64,000 bases of DNA from Biscogniauxia marginata (GCA_022695795.1 MU404146.1:1-64000), one strand, 5' to 3'. Counted from the stretch's first letter, positions 34,053 to 46,275 are shown. Numbers and translations are program-made. Notes: generated from the sequence alone by a model not told the origin.

Positions 34053-34786
34053 ATGGATAATATATTATTCGCTTAGCAGGAGCATCGTGGCCAAGTCATA
34101 CAGCAAAAAAAATAAAAAAAGACCTCCTTACTTGGGTAAGTAGTTCAATTTCTGATGCTGATCCGCAAACTACATATCAGTTCTGGTGAAGGTAACATCA
34201 ACGCCGTGACAATATACTCCTCAACCTAGACATGTTCAGTTGTGCCCCTTATTAGACAGCTGCTCTACATCGTCTACGCGAAGTTTATATATTTTATACA
34301 AGCCAAGACATAAAAATAATTTGAGGATGCCAACTACCACATCTCAGCTAATATGTACGTAAATAAGTACCTACATCAATTATACGAGGAACCATTTTAA
34401 TCTGTTAGTTCCTTGGCCGGACTAGTAAGTCCGATTTTCCATCATGATTCCTGAATAGAGCAGTGGTTAGGCGATATTGCTTTCAATGGTCGGCATCGCC
34501 TAATATTAGCCACATGTGAACGTTCTGCTAGTGTGACGAGGAGAAGAGAGATTGAATCAAACCACTAATCAGTTGGAACTGGTGGTTCGGTATTTTCCGT
34601 GGAGCGGCGCTCTTAGCTTCCCCCCCCTCGTCCCCCTTTATTTGCCATTCCCCCACAGCTGGCGTCCTTTTTGGCGTTTCTAGGCGCCTCAACAAAATGT
34701 GCGTCATATCGAAGGCTACGGGGGTTTTTTAGCCAATTCTCCCATCCTCTCCCAGTCCTGCATTGCACGGGTGCGAAATCAGACTG
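34053..34786. other. Promoter region of the carbonic anhydrase gene
   Basis: 734 bp with A-rich sequence just after the DUF7730 gene and pyrimidine/C-rich tracts (about 34,620-34,660) closer to the carbonic anhydrase start. No gene is visible. Confidence 0.5.
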
Positions 34787-35602
34787 ATGCTCGAAAGAAC
34801 ACGGCTGGCCTGCTCTCTGCTGTCATCTACGAGGCTGTTCTGCTCTAGTCGAGTGTCACCGCACCACTTCCGCAATATCTCACGGTATTCGAGCAACGCG
34901 AGCTCCTCCGGCAAGAGCAACACAAGCTGGCGCGAAATGGCGCAGGAAGACATCTCCAAGTATCTCAAGGAGACGCATGATCGCGTCTTCGAGCACAACC
35001 GCGCCTGGGCGGCCGAACAGTCGAAGAAAGACCCCGACTTCTTTACCAAGCTTTCCGCCGGACAGAGCCCCGAGTATCTATGGATCGGGTGCAGTGATTC
35101 CCGCATCCCTGCCGAGCAGATTACCGGCCTGGGCCCCGGTGAGGCTTTTATCCACCGCAACATTGCCAACCTGGTTGTCAACACCGATCTCAACGTCATG
35201 AGCGTCATTAACTATGCCGTACGACACTTGCAGGTCAAGCACATTGTCGTCTGTGGGCACTACGGCTGTGGCGGTGTCAAGGCGGCTATGACGCCGAAGG
35301 ACCTGGGGCTGCTCAATCCGTGGTTGAGAAACATCCGAGACGTTTACCGCCTCCACGAGAGCGAATTGGACGCCATCCCGGAAGGGCCGTCCCGGTACGA
35401 CCGCTTGGTCGAGCTCAGCGTCATGGAACAGTGTCGCAATGTCATCAAGACGGCGGCCGTGCAACAGTCATACGCCAAGAACCAGTTCCCCGTCGTCCAC
35501 GGGTGGGTGTTCGGGTTTGAAGATGGCCTACTGAAGGACCTGAAGGTTGATCATGAAGCGACGCTCAAAAGCATTCAGAAGATCTACAATCTTACCGAAT
35601 GA
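34787..35602 (+). CDS. Beta-carbonic anhydrase, probably mitochondrial
   Basis: Single exon, 271 aa. The zinc ligands and catalytic dyad of beta-class enzymes are intact: Cys102, Asp104 and Arg106 in CSDSR, and His158 and Cys161 in HYGCGG. The core also shows EYLWIGCSDSRIPAEQ and VVHGWVFGFEDGLLKDL. The first about 50 residues are Arg/Ser/Leu-rich without acids (MLERTRLACSLLSSTRLFC, HFRNISRYSS), a typical mitochondrial presequence. A second in-frame ATG at 34937 (WREMAQEDISKYL) would give a 221-residue cytosolic form close to the usual size of yeast Nce103. Dual targeting from two starts is inference. The enzyme interconverts CO2 and bicarbonate, needed for carboxylation reactions at low CO2. 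Confidence 0.94.
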   Translation: MLERTRLACSLLSSTRLFCSSRVSPHHFRNISRYSSNASSSGKSNTSWREMAQEDISKYLKETHDRVFEHNRAWAAEQSKKDPDFFTKLSAGQSPEYLWIGCSDSRIPAEQITGLGPGEAFIHRNIANLVVNTDLNVMSVINYAVRHLQVKHIVVCGHYGCGGVKAAMTPKDLGLLNPWLRNIRDVYRLHESELDAIPEGPSRYDRLVELSVMEQCRNVIKTAAVQQSYAKNQFPVVHGWVFGFEDGLLKDLKVDHEATLKSIQKIYNLTE

Positions 35603-36970
35603 AGGCTGATTACCTACAAGTAGATCAATAGAATGCAGAATCACGGCTGTATAGGCATCTAGTTAGGACAGTACAAGTGAATAGAGCCTGCATGTGCCTA
35701 CCTAGGTGTGCACCTATGATCCATCGGTAGCTACCTATACTTGACCTAAACATCTCAAATTGGCTCCTGTTAGTGAGAGCACTGTGCAGTCGCTACCAGA
35801 CGTAGTGGACACAATGGTTTCTTGTGCCGTGTTACATCTTTTATATATTTGCAACCGTCTTACCAACTCAAAAGCCACGACAAGTCCTCGCTTTCCCTAT
35901 CAGCGTGTACTTCGGCAATTGCTAGAGGGAAGATTTCAAATCGTCTTCCAATCTTGAAAGCTGGGAATGGCACAGGATCGGTTAGCCCGTAAACAAATGT
36001 GTAAACAGATGTGAAAGGATTGTTGTTGACTTCAATGGTGAAGTCGTAGGTAGATCGTAACCATGATTCAATAGTGTAGATTAAATACACAAGCCTGTAC
36101 AGTTTATTGCAGGCTGAATACCTTAGGTTATCTTAGGTAGGTATCTAACTACCCAAGGTAGTATTAGTATGTAGGGTAGGGTATGTAGTTTTGAGCGCTA
36201 TCGTCGCCAGGGGAGGGACAGGGGGAGCGGGGGTTCCCGGTCGGTAAGACATATAGTAGATAGCCGATCTGGTGGAGGTATAAACCAATCTCTATACCTA
36301 CCTACCCACGTAGCGGTCATTTATCTAGGTTACGTACATACTTAGCGGAACCAATATGTCGGGACTCCTCAGCGCATCGTCTAGTGCACAATGTCATCGT
36401 CGAAGGCTTCCTCCACTTCAAATAGGTGAGCTGTAGGTAGTCGGTTCAGGGGTAAGTTGCTCGAGCTGCATACCTAGTCTCTAGCAGAGGTTGGATCAGA
36501 TATGCCCAGTAACGCCCCCGACGAGTAAGGATGATTTATCCTATCCGTGTCAAGCTGTGTATATTGCGTGGCGCCTAGCCGTCAATCGTATTCGTGAGAG
36601 CCAAGCCCGATCTAGACCCGGCCGCAGCGTGAGCCCGCATTACATTTATGGATTACTACGGTGCTATCTTTTTTTCTCTATATCTTTTTTTTCAGCTGGC
36701 TTAACGCAACGTAGGGAGTCTGGTGTGTCCAAGTGTTCGTCAAGCTAGCCAGTCGCGATAGCGTCTGCCGGGCTGGCCGGGCGCGTGAAATGAAATGACA
36801 TGACATGTTTTCCCACGATTTTCTCATCCCTCATTCTCAATTCCATCAAGGCATTGCCACTCGTTTTCACTAATTGTCCTTCTCTAACTACGATACTCTG
36901 CAGTGGCTCTGGGACACCTTCTTGCGCCGTTTGATGCTTGTTGCTGGTTGCTTGTAGTCGGCTCCCCACG
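35603..36970. other. Intergenic region with TACCTAGGT repeats
   Basis: 1.37 kb. Palindrome ACCTAGGT at 35700-35707 and dense AGGTA/TACCT units at about 36,120-36,345. A GA/G-rich tract is at 36,205-36,230. No gene supported. Confidence 0.5.
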
Positions 36971-37981
36971 ATGCGCCTCTTGCGCAGTTACTTGTTCTTC
37001 GCGACGGCTGGCATCGCAACCGCACAAGCGCAGTCGTCAAAGCGAGGTCTGGTCTTTGTCCCGAACCCGAATAGTCCGGAGGACAATGAGATATGGATAC
37101 AGTCGGAGTCTGACTTAACTTGGTACTACAACTACGGTCCATCACCCTCGCCGGTATTCTCTGGCGTATCTCAAGATCGGTTCGAATTCGTTCCTATGCT
37201 TTGGGGCTTCGTTGAGGACACCTCTTTCCTAGAATCCGTAAGGGACCTAATCGGTTCGGGACGCAACATCACCCACGTGCTGGGATTTAACGAGCCGGAC
37301 GCTGCGACGACTGAGGGCGGTGGTAGTAGTATCGACCCTTCGACAGCGGCCGAAGTCTGGGTCAAGAACATTGCTCCTTTGGGCGAACAGGGAATAAAGC
37401 TGGGCTTGCCGGCATGCACCGGTGGCTGGGGCGGTATCCCGTGGTTGCAGCAATTCCTGGGTAATTGCTCGCAGTTGATTAGCACCGAGACTGAGAGTCA
37501 CAACTGCTCCTATGACTTCGTGAACATCCATTACTACGGTAATTTCGAAGGACTTGCAAGCCATCTAGGTTCATATTCTGCTGCGTAAGTCGAGCGCGTA
37601 ATGTCGCAGATACCCACGGGCTGACTGACAGGGGGGCCGCGCAGCTTTCCCAATGTGACTCAGTGGATTACTGAGTATAACTTCGATAACCAGGATCTCA
37701 CCACGACCCAAAGCTTTTATAACATGTCTTCTGAGTACTTTGATCGCTTGGATTCCGTCGCTCGTTATAGCTACTTCGGCTCATTCCGGTCTCGCGACAG
37801 CAACGTTGGTGCAAACGCCGTTATGCTAAACAACGACGGAGAGCTCACGGACATCGGCTCGTGGTATCTCGGTGGTAGCGCAACCGGTGTCGATCCCCAA
37901 TCAGCAGCAGGGGTCTCTCATGCCCGTGTGCTGGTGGTGATTGTCTTCGCTCTTGTTACAAGCATCGAGTTGTTATGCTGA
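36971..37981 (+). CDS. GH128 beta-1,3-glucanase-like, GPI-anchored
   Basis: Two exons, 36971-37584 and 37645-37981 (60-nt intron, phase 2), 316 aa. A signal peptide (MRLLRSYLFFATAGIATAQA) is followed by a catalytic domain of the Asl1-like type: WYYNYGP, EFVPMLWG, acid/base Glu108 in LGFNEPD, GLPACTGG, FVNIHYYG and nucleophile Glu215 in WITEYN, placed just after the splice join. The C-terminus (VLVVIVFALVTSIELLC) is a hydrophobic GPI-attachment signal after a Gly/Ser-rich stretch. So the enzyme is likely attached to the plasma membrane or wall and acts on beta-1,3-glucan. GH128 membership is by motif recognition. Several N-glycosylation sites (NIT, NCS) are present. Confidence 0.9.
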
Positions 37982-39107
37982 GTGGTCCTCGAGTGCATAC
38001 GAGACAGTTTTGCAACTAGATAGGCGCCGGCCCTGTAGGATTTTGGTCGGATGACATGCTAGACGCGCCTCGGACCATCTGTTTCTCTGGTTCATCCTAC
38101 AACTTATCTTGGGGGCTAATATAGTTCGACCAGGGAGGGGATTGGATCGTTTTTACGGCTGTTTACTACAGTTAACGTGTGTTGTTTTTCGCCCCTTTTC
38201 AAAAAAAGCTAACTCTCCGGATGGGTCAAACTGTATACAACAGAATTTTTGTGTTTACTTAGATGTCAGTCTGGATGCGTGTCCTACCTAGAACGTGTTT
38301 ATACCCTTGCCTTACCCTAGTTAGCCCCTCAGCACCACCGCTGTCCTCATCACCATAGGCGCAATTGTCCATTTTCTCCGGAAGACCCGTAAATGTGTTC
38401 TGGGGTTGAGAGCCGGTTCTGCCCCCAAGCTTCGGCGTCCTAAGATGAATAACGTCTTACGGTGGGGGGTGATTGGATTTGATGGATTTCCCTGAGAACA
38501 ACCAGATAATGGTATTCCCTTCCCATCTTGAACATCTGCTCCGAAGCGGCTGAAGAGCCTGAAGAGGTTACGACTACGCAGGTTTAGCCAACCCCCCTCC
38601 CCCAGTAACCCAGCTGTGTATGCAGGTGGTTCCTTTGAAACCTAACCCATGAGGGTATGTATAGTCCCAGCCTTTGCTGTCGTCCGAGTTATCTCATTGG
38701 TCTGAAGATCGGCCTGTGCCAACTTGATGCATACAATTCTGACTGCTGGTTGGGTGAAGTATACGACGGTAGCGACTAAATACAACAATAGGACGAGGGC
38801 TAGCGATACCTCTAGTCATAGTATGCACATGGGACGTTGTTTGATAATACCTATGTACTTGAAGAGCCTAGTGATTTGGTATGGGCTCAATTTGTATAGG
38901 GCTGAAAACGATATATGATATATGTCCCATTTGTCGAAGGCACAGTGCCACTGCTTCTAGGTACTTCATATCATCGTGGCCCTCATACACAGAACAGGGG
39001 TTTTGATCCCTCGACCCAGCTTCTATATATATGTGCGTGATGATATGCACTCTGTTCGAGGTTCGGCGTGATGCTCTAGTTTGTTCTACGAGGAATTCAC
39101 GTCCAAG
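37982..39107. other. Intergenic region
   Basis: 1.1 kb between two plus-strand genes. Contains the GH128 terminator region and the promoter of the membrane protein gene. I see nothing else. Confidence 0.5.
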
Positions 39108-40377
39108 ATGAAATTCTTCGTTGCTTGTCTGGCGGCCGGCCTTTTTGCATCTACGGCGCAGTGCATTCCGACAACCCATTTCGATCATTTCTTCCCTGCG
39201 TGGAATGATAATATCCAAAACATTCTGCGCCAAAACTGTACGGAACAACTTGCTACCTACCGTGCAGGCAAGGTCGACCCCTCGCAACCAAAATCAGCAC
39301 TCATTACGCCCGTCATGGAATGCATTCTCAATGCGTTTCCCGAGTTCCGCAAAGCAGAGAGTACGTAGATTTACTAGCGATGTACCGTCTTCCTCCTCCT
39401 GTTAGACAGCACACTCTTCTCAAGTCTCGCATACCCCCCCCCCCCTCAACTTTCAGTTGCTCTGTGGTGCTTCCCTAGAAATACGATCTCTAACTTTCAA
39501 TACTGCAGTGGCGTCTAGTGCGGTCATTCTCGGTCTCCTTCCTACAATCTTGCAAAGCCTGGGGAGTACTGCAGCAGAAACGGCCCTGCTTGGGCTTCGA
39601 CGTCCGGTGTTAGCCTTCTTGTTGTCCGCCGGCAGCCCTGCTGTTTCGCCAATGAAGGGAAGCGAGTTTGTCGAGACGGTAGCCACCTTCGTTGAGGGTG
39701 GTGACCCAAGAGGCCTCGCAATCCCCGGTTTTAGCTGGACGAGAATCCCTGCCTCGATGAGGGCTCTCGTGAGTATTTTCGAATACGTACTCGTAGGCTG
39801 CGCTGTGGCGAACGTCGTCCATCTAGCATACGAGCTAGGCCGTCATGCCATCGTCGCCTTCGCTCCAGAGACCATTTTCTGCATGCCACTATGGACGTTC
39901 CTAGCCGTTGTCATTCACTTTGCTGGTGTCATTGCATTAAGTCTTCGCGTGAAGCTGCGAAAGGTCGGCGAGCGAGAAGGAGATAGTATCCACCGAAGAA
40001 CAGCCGGCTTTCACGAATGGATTCCGAACGAGCTCATCCCGGCTGCCTTTCAGCCATGGAGGCTTCAGTGGCGAGGAGAGACTCTGTGGTTCCAATTGCT
40101 AAGTTGGGCATTAAGCGTTGGCATTGTAGCCCACGTACTATGGGGCACTCTGGTCTTATCTAGTCTACTCTTCTTTAGCGTCACCGATTCATTGACCATA
40201 GTTTCCAGGTACATAGCTAGCGCACTTGTCTGTAGGGCTATTGTTAGACTAGAGCTTTCAGGGATGAAGGGAATGACGAGCTATCGGAGACCGGACGCAG
40301 TTCAGGACGGAGAAATCGAGTATACGATGGGGATGAAACGTCAGGATCGGAGGGAGACGGGCCAGTACGGATTTTAG
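39108..40377 (+). CDS. Unknown secretory-pathway membrane protein
   Basis: Two exons, 39108-39360 and 39509-40377 (148-nt intron containing a poly-C run, phase 1), 373 aa. The N-terminus is a signal peptide (MKFFVACLAAGLFASTAQC), followed by a short lumenal part with two cysteines (QNCTEQL, VMECILNAF). Exon 2 encodes four to six hydrophobic segments (SSAVILGLLPTILQSL, VSIFEYVLVGCAVANVVHLA, FLAVVIHFAGVIALSL, LLSWALSVGIVAHVLWGTLV) and a conserved-looking motif EWIPNELIPAAFQPWRLQWR between the last two pairs; the tail is charged. I do not recognise the family beyond a class of hypothetical fungal integral membrane proteins. No transporter or enzyme signature is visible. Confidence 0.72.
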
Positions 40378-41091
40378 AGCTGTGATGACCCTTGGAAACA
40401 ATATTTTGAAATAACATTTCGATGATAGGTATTCTCAACACTCTAGATTTCATTACACATCTTTAGTGTGCATGTTAGTTATCTAACATGATCTGATCTT
40501 ACCCCAATCCAATTATCTTCCGAGCCCACAAGATTCTACGTTGTAAAACGAACACCTTTTGTAGGATGCAATGAAACAGTTTAGAAATAAACGGTAATGT
40601 TTCAAGTTGTGTGCCTATCAATATCATTGCTACTATGTGAAATAGGTACAGTGCCTAACTGTTACGAAACACGTTCATCGATGTTCTTCCCCCAGTGACT
40701 CGGCACCGAAAGAGAAGATGCTGCTACATGAGATGTCCGAATGCATACAGCTGCGACTTCGAAGGATTTATCGGCCCCTGAGGTGGCGGTCGCCAGTATG
40801 TTTTGTCTTAGTCCTTATTGGGCATCTCTTGAGATATACAGAGCAACTGCCTGATCCGCTCAGACGGCCACATCCTATGTGCCTGTTCCTCCTGCCGATG
40901 GGTTATGTCTCAACTCTCAGCCTAGACACACACAGCAGAAATGGCTGTAATGGATGTTGTGAAGCGACTAGTAAATATATATAGAATCGTCCCCAGGCAA
41001 GGGAAAAGAGAAAATAAATAGGAAGCCTAGGTACACATATAATTAATCCTGTGGCTGTATGCTCCGGCGGCGCAACCTACTTTGAGCAGCC
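40378..41091. other. Intergenic region
   Basis: 714 bp of normal to slightly AT-rich DNA, no gene. It contains the putative promoter of the CorA-like gene. Confidence 0.45.
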
Positions 41092-44000
41092 ATGGATACT
41101 TCTCGGTATTCTTCTGGTTCGTGCAATTGCATATGCTCAACCCCCCATGAGGAACATATCACCAACTTCTTTTTGCATTATTCTGGGTGCTTGAGATTCT
41201 CACAGCGACAATCATACCTTCGAATCTTGCCCATAAAACCTCGATTAAGGCTTGAGCGAGAGATGCAACGAATTGAAGCACTTAGAAAAAGACTCGAGTT
41301 ACTTCCACAGCAAGGTTCCGCCTCACAGAGAGTTCAAGACTTTCAGCTTTGTTTGGATCACTATCGTGAGAGTAAGGGATGGCTAGTACCACGGAGACCC
41401 CTAAGAGATCCCGGAGATCAAGACATTTCGGAGCAAGACGTCGATTCTCAAATCAGAGCCCCGATCGTGTGCTTCCAAAACGGCCAACCATTTGACATGC
41501 CCGAGATCGACGGGACATATCCAAGTCAGAAGGTGACGGTCAAGACCCTCCTAGAGGACGATACAAGAGGCAATCCACTGATGCGCACCCTCGAGGATAA
41601 CACCATACGTTACGTCCACTTACCTTCCAATAATATGGCCTGGGTAGAAAAGGCAATAGCTCGATACTTCCACGAGAGACAAGAAATGCAGGGTGATCAA
41701 CACATAAACAACAGGGCTCAACGTGACATATACAATACGGTGCCGGTTTTACGACCTGAATTTTGGGAGCTACAGCGCGGTTACGATGATTCTTCACCGG
41801 TGCACGCCCGTCATATGAGACCATTTTGCAACAATATACCAACCGAAGACTCCTCAACAAGCATTAGTTCAAAGAGTCAGGCTATGACCCTATTCATGCC
41901 ATACCTTGGCTGGGAGACAGATCATAGTAGAAAGCTCACCGCTATTAAAATCAAACAAGTCAATCAAGAACAAGGCAATATGTCCGATGCTGTGGATCGG
42001 GCCGTCGCAGTGAATAAGAGGAACGTATATTCGAGTAGGTTGTCCAAAATACACGACTACCACCAGAATGGTCGTACGTCCCTCGAGTGGAAATCTGTTG
42101 GGAAGCTGGAAAGGAGGCGACTGATCGGCCATATCCTACTTACTGCGTCGGCGTTACTCGAGATTATGGACTCTAATATAGAAGAGCAGCTTATCACACA
42201 ATATCTCCACGATAAGTCACCGTTACACCCACGGAGAACTTTAGATCAGTCGCATTATGGTTCGCTTAGGCACACTGGAACGCGGGACAGAGATCAGGTC
42301 GTATATCGTGCGACGAGCCCTAACCAACATGATCATATCGCAGGAGATTACGGGAGTTGTAATGTTTGCCAAGACGAAAGCAGAAAGGTTCCCCGTCTCA
42401 TCATGGTTGATCAGCTATGGCTCTGGATCTTAGACGAGAGTATGCTACACGTATATTTCCGGCATTATTCAAAGACTGACGTCCAGGGCAGAAACCGTTA
42501 TCACTAGTTTCCCGCGGCGCTTGAGCAAGCACAGGTCAGACCTAGCCGATGTGCACAAAACGCTTCGGCAGCGGCTGAGGCACACCCGAAAGAACGAGAT
42601 ACAAAGCGCGTTTGACCTCGCTCTTTTGATCATCGACCAATGTTCACGGAGCTTCTTCGAAAGGGCTAGACCCGGCGAACTAAAACCGAACTCTCTAGAT
42701 ATATTCGCGGACGCTATCCGCAGCATTGTTAGTCGACTGATCAACATTATATACAGCATCGGCTTGGCGACTAATCGCAAAGTAGGATTATAAACAGACT
42801 GCCGCGTACGATGACTTCCTCATATATACGCATCTTGCTTCGCGGGATTATGGACCAGGTCAGGCACAAGATGCACTAGCGCTGAACAGACTCCTAAACA
42901 TCAACCCGGAAGGTGACCTGCTGAAAGAGTGCAAGGATATAAGTAAGAGGCCAAATAGGTATCTGCTCGGGAAGCCATTACCTCTGCTCCCGAGCTTAAC
43001 TCAAAGTACCGACTCGTCCCTAAGAGGCTACTACTAACGCGACGTACTGTAGTGGACGAGATCCGAATTCTTATCAATATCGAAAGCCAGCAGCAAATGG
43101 TCATGGAAACATTTATCCAGCAGATGAAACAGAGAGTGCAGGCCCAAGAGCCGTGGGGAGCCATGGCCAAAAAATCCATGGATATGAAGGCCGAGAGATG
43201 GGAAGCTAGTGCACAACAGACATTGCATCGAGCAGACAACTTGCGAGAAGACATTCAGAGACGGATCCTTGAGCTTCAGTCGCTTCTCGACAATGCGGAA
43301 GCCACATCAAAAGCCCTGAAAGACCTCCTAACGTTGAAACAGCAGCAAGCAGGCGTTATTGAAGCTCGCGAGGCCGTCAAGAGCGCTTCAGAGACAGTGA
43401 GGCAAGGCCAGTCGATCATGCTTTTTACGAGCGTGACGATCATCTTCGTAAGCCCACAAACCAGAGCGGGAGAGGTTCCTAGGCTCGTGAGGTTAATCAC
43501 GCGCATTAAACTAACCTGCATAGTTGCCATTGTCGTTTTGCACCTCACTCTTTGGTATGAATGCTGCCGAATTCAACGACGGCTCCTTGACGCTCGCACA
43601 GGAGTTTACCTACACCTGTAAGCGACACCTCGCCCCGGGGAGAGGACAACCTGGGTTCTCGACGAGCTAACGAATAATTAATTACCAGTTCCAATTTCGC
43701 TGGGGGTAATCATCATCTCGTTCGTGCTCGCGTTCAGCCGAACGGCCCTGACAAATACGTTCGCGAGGCTCGCGTACAGCGCCGTGTCGCTGCTCTACAA
43801 CACGGGCACGACCTGGCTGGCCGTGCACACGGGACTATTCATGCTCGGACGCAAGGCGGCGGCGAAGGCCAGTATGCTCCGAGAGCAGGAGACGAGGATG
43901 ACAGGCACTATGAAGGCCGAGATCTTGAACAAGAGGGCCAACCTCGAAAAGATGCGGGCGATGAAGAGGATCGTCAGCTTGCCCGACGACGACGGCGGCG

Positions 44001-44158
44001 GCGGCGGCGGGTCCCCCTCTGGCTCGTGCGCAGACAAGCAGGTGCACGCGAGAAGCCTGAGCAGTGTCACGTTGGGAAGTACGAGGTTTGGAATCTCTAG
44101 GAGGAACACATCGAGAGCGGCGGACGTCGAATTAGGTACCCCCGGGGAGCTGAGTTGA
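41092..44158 (+). CDS. Large fungal CorA-like membrane protein
   Basis: Six exons: 41092-42439, 42492-42727, 42798-42942, 43053-43447, 43524-43617 and 43689-44158; every join keeps frame, giving 895 aa. The first 440 residues are soluble, with the conserved block SPLHPRRTLDQSHYGSL and VDQLWLWILDEK, after which TVITSFPRR opens the CorA-like part. Residues about 550-700 are helical and coiled (stalk). Two membrane segments follow: IMLFTSVTIIFLPLSF with the Gly-Met-Asn signature at 719-721 (SLFGMN), and PISLGVIIISFVLAFS. The tail is basic with a poly-Gly run. CorA-family proteins conduct Mg2+, but the fungal long forms are uncharacterised, so transport is inferred. The start ATG is the least certain point. 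Confidence 0.85.
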
Positions 44159-44903
44159 TCCCGCTCGAGTTGTTCACTTGGAGTTGCGAAGATGAGCAGA
44201 TGATGTTTTGGGTGGATATACCTAGGTACATATGTATTCTTACTTCTGTTGAGGGGCCCTGGCCCGGAGTTTAAATATCACGTATCCAGTATTGTCCTAA
44301 GCATACCTAAACGTACCTGGTATGTACATGTAGTTGAGGTAGGTACCTAGATATATCTCCGCACTAGGGGTATAGTTACCCCAGATTTACAGCGTGGATT
44401 GCTGCATGCAGTTAAACCACGAAGGTCTACCTATACATATGTACCTAAGTACAGTACGTAAATACGTGGATATATTAGGTACATACCTACCTAACAGCAT
44501 TAGCGTTTACATGTATGAATTTGCCAATGCGGGCGGGGGCGCCCAAGGTTCCCCACAACCTTCTAGGTACCTGATATAGTGGTACCTAGGTTATACGCAT
44601 ACCTAAAGGTACAGCTCGTAATGATGTGCCGAAGGGCCGCGTCGACCGAAAGGCCTCGGCAAAAACGCGCGATAGTGGATTCTCAGCATTTTGACGGACG
44701 ATACGGAACACGGAATCGAGAGACGATGCTTATCTTTAGTTTCCCCGCGGCTCTTCCTCTTCTCGGCTGTTCCAGACTTTCTTCCGTATTTCTATACCTA
44801 GGTACGTAGGTATCCGACTCTTTCCCGCAGCGAAGAGCGTTCCTGTGGACTCTCCTTATACCCCTTTTACCTTTTACGCAAAAGATAATTCCAGTGCCCA
44901 AGA
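44159..44903. other. Intergenic region dense in ACCTAGGT palindromes
   Basis: 745 bp. Perfect ACCTAGGT octamers at 44220-44227, 44584-44591 and 44796-44803, with many partial TACCT/AGGTA units between. It is the promoter region of the thiolase gene. No reading frame is convincing. Confidence 0.55.
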
Positions 44904-46275
44904 ATGGCTACCGAACGAGTCTCTTCTATCTTGAAGCACCTCTCGCCGGGTTCCCCGCTGGCCAGCGTGTGAGTACCTCGTCATCAGTGTTTACCTGCCA
45001 GCACCGCCATCACACGCGAACTAACACGGGCGATGCCAGCACCTCGAAGAACCCCGACGATGTTGTCATCACTCTTGCCGTGCGTACGCCTCTATGCAAG
45101 GGCAAGAAAGGAGGCTTCAAGGACACCAGTCTCGAGTACCTGATGTATGCCATCCTCAAGGCCACGCGCGAGCGCCTGGGCTTTTCGCCAGACCTCGTCG
45201 AGGACATTTGCATGGGAAATGTATGTTCGGCCGCCTGGGTTCTCGCATATGGGCAGACGCTAATTCGTTTCCACAGGTCTCCGATGGCAAGGCAGCCTAC
45301 AAGGCGCGTGCCGCCGCGCTTGCAGCCGGCTTCCCGAATACCACCGGCGCCTCGTCCGTCAATCGATTCTGTTCGTCTGGCCTCAAGGCCACCGCCGATA
45401 TCGCCCACCAGATTGTCACCGGTTCGATCGAGATAGGCATCGCGGCCGGCAGCGAGTCGATGACGATAGGTGGGGACAGTCTCGAGAACCCGTTCGACGA
45501 GGAGGTAACAAAGCACAGCCAGGAGGCCGTCGACTGCATGATGGCTATGGGCTGGACGAGCGAGAATGTCGCCAGGGACTTTGGCCTCAACCGCGTCGCT
45601 TTGGACGAGTACGCTGCCGAGAGCTTCCGAAGGGCCGAAGAGGCGCAGAAGGCCGGTTGGTTTGACGACGAAATTGTGCCCATCACCACCAAGGTCAAGG
45701 GGCCGGACGGTGAGAAGACCGTCACCTTGACCAAGGACGAGGGTATCCGGCCCGGTACTACGGCCGCGGCGCTGGGTAAGATTCGCTCGGCGTTCCCGCA
45801 ATGGGGCCCGATGACCACAGGAGGCAATGCTAGTCAGATCACCGACGGTGCTGCCGCGGTAGTACTGATGAAGCGCTCAAAAGCGATCCAGCTCGGTCTG
45901 CCCGTCATGGCCAAGTATGTCGGGTCGACTATTGCAGGTTTGCCGCCGAGGATCATGGGCATTGGTCCTACGGTTGCCATCCCCAAGCTTCTCAAGCAGT
46001 TCGGCCTCGCCGTGGACGACTGCGACGTCGTCGAGATCAACGAGGCCTTCGCGACCATGGCGGTATATTCAAGAGACTTCTTGAAGATAGACCACGCCAA
46101 GCTGAATCCGCGAGGCGGCGCCATTGCGCTCGGTCACCCCCTTGGTTGTACGGGAGCTCGACAGATCGTCACTGGTCTGAGCGAGTGCAGACGGACTAAG
46201 AAGAAGATTTTGTTGACGAGCATGTGTATAGGAACAGGCATGGGCATGGCCGGGTTGTTTGTCAACGAGCAATAA
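44904..46275 (+). CDS. pot1: Peroxisomal 3-ketoacyl-CoA thiolase
   Basis: Three exons, 44904-44968, 45040-45220 and 45277-46275, 414 aa. Residues 5-13 (RVSSILKHL) match the PTS2 consensus R/K-L/V/I-x5-H/Q-L/A exactly, so Pex7-dependent import into peroxisomes is expected. Catalytic residues: Cys114 in NRFCSSGLKA, the NEAF motif in VVEINEAFAT, His in GGAIALGHPLG, and the second cysteine in SMCIGTGMGMAG. The enzyme removes acetyl-CoA in the last step of fatty-acid beta-oxidation. Exon 1 carries only the targeting signal and linker, joined in frame by phase-2 splicing to TSKNPDDVVITLAVRTP. An unspliced first intron would also stay open for a stretch, which obscures the true N-terminus. Confidence 0.96.
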
